From: Gnetum montanum
Taxonomy: Eukaryota > Streptophyta > Gnetopsida > Gnetales > Gnetaceae
Reading direction: 5' to 3'
NCBI GenBank assembly: GCA_015680685.1
Contig: MNCI01035635.1
Span: 178,966-242,965 of the forward strand
Length of the DNA: 64,000 nt
A model generated the notes under the pieces. It was not told where the DNA came from and made no database searches. It saw nothing but the letters and a program-made list of their open reading frames with translations. Positions 58,188 through 64,000 of this stretch are shown here, piece by piece (position 1 is the first letter of the stretch; each line of letters starts with the position of its first letter). A program made the position numbers and the translations under genes.

Positions 58188-61009
58188 ATCACACCAAGAC
58201 TAAAATAACCGTGGGAAGCAGGATCATCTCAACAAAGGGAGAAACAACCTAGAGTTGGAAGTGACTAAAAGAAATAAGCCTAAGAATAGGAAGAAGAAAC
58301 CAATGCAACGAGACCTCTTCAAGAGAAGCCCAAAGTGGAATCTGTTCAATAGATTCCTAAGGAAGAGACTACAATAGAGCAATCATAGTGAGGAAAGGCA
58401 CCATGGCCCCTACAAAGACTTGAGGTCACACTAACACAAGATTTTCTTCACACAATTAGGCTCTATGATGTCCAATGCTCAGTTCTACAAGAATTGAACT
58501 TTGGGACATTATTAGAAAATGCTTTAGGAGAGGTAAAGATAGTTACAAACTTCTTACATGTGGCTATTCATCACTTCCAATAGAGAGTTGTACATGGGAG
58601 AGACATACCTCTTCTAGAATAGCAGAAATGCAGGTTCCGCTATGAAGATTAAGGACATTCAGGTGTCCTACTCAACTAAAGCCATCACGTAGGCTCTTGG
58701 GTTGCCTAATTTTGGAATGAAATTGGTAAAAATTTCAATGCAAAGTGATCTATGAGGTTTACCATAAGGATTTTCACATGCTCACACTAATGGAGCACAT
58801 ATACTTTAAGGTAGTGGCCTATCACCTCAATCTGACCATGAGGCCGACTGCCTTCTCTACTTGGGCATGTGCCACTCTAAGTAAGAAATTTCTACCAAAC
58901 CTTCCATAATTAATCTATCTAGAGATAGAAGAGTGTTTTAAAGAGAATGAACATTGATGGAGAACCTTTTCATTTCCATGCCTTATCAGAAAATTTTGCA
59001 AAAGGGTAGAGATAGTTTGCTACACAAAAAACACAATCAAGCATACTCCCATTTCCTCTTGGTTCAAAATGAAGAAGGATAAGATGTTTGCCATGTCCAA
59101 CGAAGGGGAGTAGCAACCGCCACCACCTCCACCCACTCAAGAAATAATGTGAGAAGCCCATGCTATCATTTAACGCCTACATAAAATCTAAGAGTAGCTC
59201 TTGTAATATCATGAGTAGTGAATGGGAATGAATGATGAGAATCCATCTATGTACTAATGTGCGATGAGTCACCTCAATGAAGTGGCTTGAACAATTAGTC
59301 AAATGGAGAAAGGTGGACCAATATTTTTAGCCCAACAAATGCAGTTGCTTGTGAGGTTGAATCCTAGTGCTCGAGAGGTGACAGTGCCTCTTTCTTAACA
59401 CAATTTATTTCTAGAAATCTCTTGAAATGCTGCTTCCTTTTTGGTGCACTTAGAGAAGGGCAAGGAATCAACTGTACTAGTGATGCAACACCAGGGGCAA
59501 GAGACAGCTATAGAAGTGATTGTTGCTAGAATTGTTAAGGCATTAAATGCACCTATGACATCTATACTAGAAATTTCTACACTTAGAGATGTGCAAATGT
59601 ATGTAAGAAATTTCAGTAGAAAATTGAGTATAGCCCAACCTACGAAGTTATTGGACCAACTCATGGGGACTAGGCAACCGATTCCAAACATCTTTTATTT
59701 TCCAAATAACATGACTCCAAACCAATTAAAGCTACATAAAGCAAAGGGCAAATGTATCATCCTGGAAGGGCAACTTGAAATGGCTCAAGCACAAAACCAC
59801 CAATTAGCCATGAAGCTTGCTAAATTACGTGCCCGTTTTGCTGATCTTGCACTCCTTAATCATGCAATAACAAGAAATGAATCTTTTTAGTAGCTTTAGG
59901 AGTGATTAAAACAAGTTGAGAAGGGAATGGTGATGACCATATTTAACTAGTCCATAGCTAAAGCAAAAACCTATTTAGTTCAAAAGAACTTGGTTCAAAT
60001 GTGCCAAAAACATGAAACATTAACCATAGAAAACCATCGCCTGCGAAATGTTGATGTACAAAAATAATAGATGCAAGAATTTATTCGTCAACAACAGGAG
60101 TAGCTAGTTAGAGAAAATATAGAATTGAGGAGATTAGCAATAGAGAATTACAATCTCTCTATGAAGGAATTCTAGGCCTTACGCTAGAAATCTACCATTG
60201 AAATTTCCTCCTAGAAAAATGAGGCTCTCAAATTTAAGAGAGTCAAGAATTACTACAAAGACCAGTTTGGCATGCAAAAGGAAGTAAATGAGAAACATAT
60301 CCAACTGACAAATGCAAAACTAAATTAAGTCCTTCAGCAACTCTAACAAGAAAGAGAGGTGTGGCAACCTATCATTGATAGGATAGATGCCTACAACAAA
60401 ATAGAGATCTACATGAAGGAGTTGTAAATCAAAGAGATGATAAAATATATGGAACTTCCTAATCTCCAATATGAAAATCTAATAATGTTGACTACCGAAT
60501 AGTAGTAATCAAAACTTGAAAAGTAAGGGGACAGCTCATACTTATTGTATAAGGACAAGTTCAAGCACCATAAGGACACCAAGCAAAAACTTACAATGGT
60601 AAATGTTGAACTTGAAGTTCTCAAGGCAAGATTCACCAATCAATGATCAACTGTCGAGAACCTAGCCAGGAGAATGAATGATTACCAAGAGCTACAAAAT
60701 GTAATTAGGATGTTCAATATCAAGCGCAAACAATTCGCTACCTAGTTCATCAATGCTAAGGAGTTGTTCCCAACGATACCCTATCCTTGGGATGTGCCCA
60801 GTTCGGCCCACATTAGTGAAGCTATCTGGACTATGCATGATCCTAGGAGTAAGGAGGAGAAAATGAAAGCATTGTTGGATGCTTTATGTCTTCCACAAAA
60901 ATTTGTAGCAGTAATAGGATAGCCACAATAGCCTTAACTGTTACATGTGCCTGAAGCTGGAGAAAGTCCAACAAAGCCTTAGGAGCCTCCACAACCTAGG
61001 ACCATATGA
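58188..61009 (+). pseudogene. El6 ORF3: plant-transposon-type domain plus long coiled coil
   Basis: Same ORF as in El1 and El2. The ATG is mutated to ATC (ATCACACC against ATGGCACC). Stop TGA at 61007-61009 in the shared R-T-I-stop context; span 2822 nt. N-terminal domain: VLQELNFGTLLENA, then YLEIEECFKENEH, FSFPCLIRKFCKRVEI (about 58900-59030). The longest open piece, 59441-59890, runs from KESTVLVMQHQGQETAIEVI to the first coiled-coil helices. Charged heptad-like sequence continues to about 60900. Broken by stops. Confidence 0.8.
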
Positions 61010-61294
61010 TCTTTTTACTTGTCTTCATGACATCAGAGGATGTGTTGTTTAATTTTTTGTTTGGTATTCAATTTTGTGTCATGAACAAAAAAAAATTATA
61101 ATTTTGGTGATCTGTACACTCAGGCACTTAATTTTGTCATATTAGTTTTTTTNATTATAATTTTAGTGATCTGTACACTCAGGCACTTAATTTTGTCATA
61201 TTAGTTTTTTTGTGTCATGTGCTAATCAATAATCCTAGACCTTCCTAATTTTCTAAAGAACTAGAGGATGAGTTTTCATTCAATCATGGGGTTA
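61010..61294 (+). other. El6 3' untranslated stretch and PPT
   Basis: From the ORF3 stop to the LTR. Contains a single-N duplication (61095-61211). Ends in the polypurine tract AATCATGGGGTTA (61282-61294) beside TGATGA. Confidence 0.75.
61095..61211. repeat. Single-N direct duplication
   Basis: Copies of about 58 bp flank the N at 61153, one mismatch. Probable assembly artefact. Confidence 0.8.
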
Positions 61295-62205
61295 TGATGA
61301 GTCACAAATTAGCCACATCAACTAGACCCCATTGACACATTGTTTAATGCATTGATGTGGCCTTTTCAACATAGGGCCTATTGTTGCCTATAAATACGTG
61401 CCAACCCGCTATGTTTAGCGAGATCTTGTCATAGTTGTAGCGAAGTTCTTGCAAGTTTTACATTCAAGAGTTAGAATATTTTCCTAAGTGCTCATAACAA
61501 GAGTCATTCAATGTAAAAATCTTTATTCAAGTACTATTGTACTTGAGCACGGTAATGTGTACAGCAATAAACATGAGCTTCTTGATAAACCTTGCAAAAT
61601 TTTGGATNGGTAATGTGTACAGCAATAAACATGAGCTTCTTGATAAACCTTGCAAAATTTTGGATAGCTTAAATGTTTTATTCTTGCATTCAATGTTTTC
61701 AATTATATATTCAATGTTCTTTAGTAATTAAGCTAATTAAATAATTAAGTGAGATAAGCTAAATAGTAACTAAGTAAACACATAAGTACAGTTGTTTTGA
61801 GCATGTGTATGACATTTGGTAATCCCAACAATGCTTAATGCTTGGTAACCTAGCAACATTATATGTGTTCAGGATGTGTATAGAAAGTGGGACTAGATAC
61901 TTATGTTAGGACTATTTGAATGATAGTTAGCCAATTAGATTAAAGTAGACATTAAATTACTTTATTCTCTACCTTGTTTATTTCAAGCACCAAAATCATA
62001 AAATATAAAATCATAAAAATCATGAACCTCAATTATACTTAAACCATACCCTTGAGCTTCACAAGTGTAGTGGGGAAGACAACAAACATTCTCAATGCCT
62101 CATTTACTTCCTAGAGAACTGTAGGTCCACAGAATTTAACCAGATCACGTGTGGATTCCTTAGTGATTTGTATGATTGGGCATATGGATACCTCATCACT
62201 CATCA
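61295..62205 (+). repeat. El6 3' LTR (911 bp as assembled)
   Basis: TGATGAGTCA start and CACTCATCA end. TATA box TATAAATA at 61390-61397, repeated CTTGGTAATCCC/CTTGGTAACC words at 61810-61855. A single-N duplication (61551-61665) adds about 57 bp. Right flank ACAGT. Confidence 0.92.
61551..61665. repeat. Single-N direct duplication
   Basis: Identical copies of about 57 bp flank the N at 61608 inside the LTR. Probable assembly artefact. Confidence 0.85.
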
Positions 62206-62626
62206 ACAGTATTACAAATAAAATACTTTCAACTAAATAAGTGTTATTTTTTATTCAAAACTTACTAAATTCACTATAGTATGTGGCTTGTGGCTTGCAA
62301 ATGACAAGTTTAATTCCAAAGAGTACATGATTTGAGGAGTTTAAATTTTTATTTTAAAAGTTGGCTAAATTGGAAATCTAACATTTTAACAAGTATTACA
62401 CAAGAAAGAGGTTGTTAATTTGAATCACACTTCAAGCACCTTTATGTTTTAATTAAGGATACAACAACTAATTTAAGAATAAATATATACTTAATGATAG
62501 TTAACTACATAGTTGTATAATGATTGAGCAATATCTAAAGATGAATAAAATTATGCTATTGAAATGGCCTTATAATACAAGTAAGTGATACTATTAATAA
62601 AACTAATAATCCTATAGCTTAGTTAT
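62206..62626. other. AT-rich stretch between El6 and El7
   Basis: About 420 bp with no ORF or element end recognised. Possibly the original host target or an older decayed element. Confidence 0.5.
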
Positions 62627-63586
62627 TGATGAAGCATTAGTTTCTTGCATTGACACAGCCTCTTCAACGTAGTCACTTCGAGGAAACTACTTTGATGTAG
62701 CCACTTCGATGTAGCTACTTTGAAGCAACTGTGTAGATGAGGCCCCATCGACGTGACCTGTTTGATGCAACCCTATTGACATAAATGATGCATTGGCAAG
62801 GCCCATCAACATAGTGTCTATTTCTGCTTATAAATATGCATGGTCCAGCCATGTATTGACATTCTTTTGTTAATAGAGTAGCCAAACTCTTGCAGTTTTA
62901 TTTCATAGTCTTAGAGAATAGTTAGTGAGTGCCCGCAGTGTGGATCTGAGTTAGTTGTACAGTATCTTATTTGAATGTTAATGTACCTAAACAAGTTCCA
63001 TGAATGATAATAAGATCGAGATTGATTCTTATTTATCGCAACACTTTCACTTAGATTAAATTTACTTTTAATGCAATTTATATTTCATGTACTTAATTAA
63101 TATTTATGTTTCCATGCATGTTAATATATTGGTAGAATGAGCATGACTAGTTTCGAGCATAAACATGTATTCACTTGGTAATCCTAGCAGTGTTATTGCT
63201 TGGTTTGTCCAATAGCATAGTGCTTGGTAATCCTAGTAGTGAATACATGGGTTTAAGATGTGTATAGCAAGCTGGGAATGAACACTTATAGCCCATAGGC
63301 TAGTTTAGACTTTACTTTTCATAGTTAATTAGTTTAAACAAATGATTTATTTATTATTGTTAGAAGTAGCATAAGGCTAAAAAAACATCAAGAATCATAT
63401 GGCTCACTCTAGACTAAACCATATGTGACAAAGATACCACTAGTCTAAGTGGGAAGATAGTGAACCATGATCAAGGTATAACAATCTAGCTGCCACAACT
63501 AGTCACATCCATAGAATTTGACCAAATCGTGCATGAACTCTTGTGATTCATATGGTTTGGCATATGAGGTACCTCATTGCTTATCA
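62627..63586 (+). repeat. El7 5' LTR (960 bp)
   Basis: TGATGAAGCA start, GCTTATCA end. U3 is rich in GATG words (62650-62800: CGATGTAGCTAC, GATGAGGCCCCATCGACGTG). TATA box TATAAATA at 62829-62836. CTTGGTAATCCTAGCAGTG words at 63175-63245. Confidence 0.92.
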
Positions 63587-63587
63587 T

Positions 63588-63605
63588 TGGCATCGTTGCT
63601 AGCGA
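63588..63605 (+). promoter_or_regulatory. El7 primer-binding site
   Basis: TGGCATCGTTGCTAGCGA, a decayed tRNA-Asp-type site one base inside the LTR. Confidence 0.75.
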
Positions 63606-64000
63606 TGCTGCTAGTTATCTAGATTAGTCATATCATACAGGATCATTGTAAACATGTTAACAATTTATCTTTCAAAAAATATTAAGTCACACACATCATT
63701 AACTAACAAAAATGTCTCTTTCATAAGGAAGTGATAATGCATCATATGAAGAGAACATTCATTGAAGAACTAATGAGATATATATTGAAGGATATTAGAG
63801 TGACCAACCTCATGCATGGGTTTCATACGTTCATGACTAACCTAGCTACATTTAAGGACTACATTCACTTAAGGCAGATGATCCTAGAGGAGATGAAGTA
63901 TGTCCTAGACCAGGGAAGGGCTCAAGGCCTAAGACCTCCTTAAAACCTAAAAATGATACATCAAGGGACCATGGGGAACACTATAGAAGTCATGAAGACT
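63606..64000 (+). pseudogene. El7 leader and gag N-terminus (partial, broken)
   Basis: The leader runs to an ATG at 63712 (MSLS, then stop), the counterpart of El1 MSSSHK. Downstream frames contain SDNASYEENIH and GKGSRPKTSLKPKNDTSRDH but stops intervene. A 70-codon ORF in another frame (63731-63943) is probably a shadow. Confidence 0.5.

Larger units (their letters stand above)
51949..62205 (+). mobile_element. El6: family A LTR retrotransposon, 5' end missing
   Basis: Plus-strand element from within gag to a complete 3' LTR (61295-62205). Its 5' LTR and most of gag should lie beyond El5 but are not found left of 46765, so a deletion removed them together with the 3' part of El5. All pol domains, the spacer, candidate internal promoter, intron and ORF3 are present but broken. 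Confidence 0.88.
62627..64000 (+). mobile_element. El7: family A element, 5' end only
   Basis: 5' LTR (62627-63586), PBS and start of gag; continues beyond the window. Plus orientation, like El6. Confidence 0.88.

Noticed and set aside
1-64000. Search for tRNA, rRNA or organellar insertions
   Set aside because: Read by eye, I found no cloverleaf-like A/B box pairs or rRNA landmarks that I could support; a covariance-model scan would be needed to exclude them.

Overview
This window looks like intergenic sequence from a large plant genome. It is AT-rich, CpG-poor, and built almost entirely of old, nested LTR retrotransposons. Every pol gene carries many stops and frameshifts, yet terminal repeats, primer-binding sites, polypurine tracts and several target-site duplications can still be read. 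The depth of nesting and decay would fit a gymnosperm or another very large plant genome; that is inference only. I see no intact cellular gene, tRNA, rRNA or CRISPR array.

Three families are present. Family A (Ty3/gypsy, non-chromodomain, Athila-like) is about 12-13 kb with LTRs of about 900-960 bp that start TGATGA and end TCATCA. Its order is LTR, PBS of tRNA-Asp type, gag, PR, RT, RNase H, INT, long spacer, a third ORF (ORF3) of about 940 codons, PPT, LTR. Copies: El1 (1-12123, minus), El2 (17095-39612, minus), El6 (51949-62205, plus, 5' end missing), El7 (from 62627, plus, runs off the window), a partial LTR with PBS (12480-13167) and a solo LTR (15322-16171). Family B (TG...CA LTRs of 1.3-1.8 kb) has gag and a protease but no RT or integrase: El3 (19380-28469, plus, TSD AAGCT), El5 (46765-51948, minus, truncated) and a solo LTR (40518-42073, TSD ATTTG). 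Family C is one Ty3/gypsy element with an initiator-Met PBS and chromovirus-like pol (El4, 13440 to about 43640, plus), split by the others.

Nesting: El4 is the oldest layer of the 13.4-43.6 kb block. El2 inserted into its protease, El3 then inserted into ORF3 of El2, and two solo LTRs sit in El4 gag and RT. El5 inserted into the gag of El6. From 44.0 to 46.8 kb lies a stretch that is not recognisably retroelement, including a small CpG-rich island.

The most interesting signal is in family A. All three readable copies keep, upstream of ORF3, a promoter-like block that resembles their own LTR U3 (repeated GATG/GGCC words, then a TATA box), followed by a candidate 280-308 nt leader intron whose 3' splice site abuts the ORF3 ATG. 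An AGTCATGGGGG-like motif recurs at the end of pol, at the candidate 5' splice site and at the true 3' PPT. This suggests ORF3 is made from its own spliced subgenomic RNA.

Assembly caution: nine single-N positions sit between near-identical direct copies of about 40-75 bp, and two islands bounded by Ns (9471-9603 and 19660-20134) are in the wrong orientation. Both patterns look like gap-filling artefacts.
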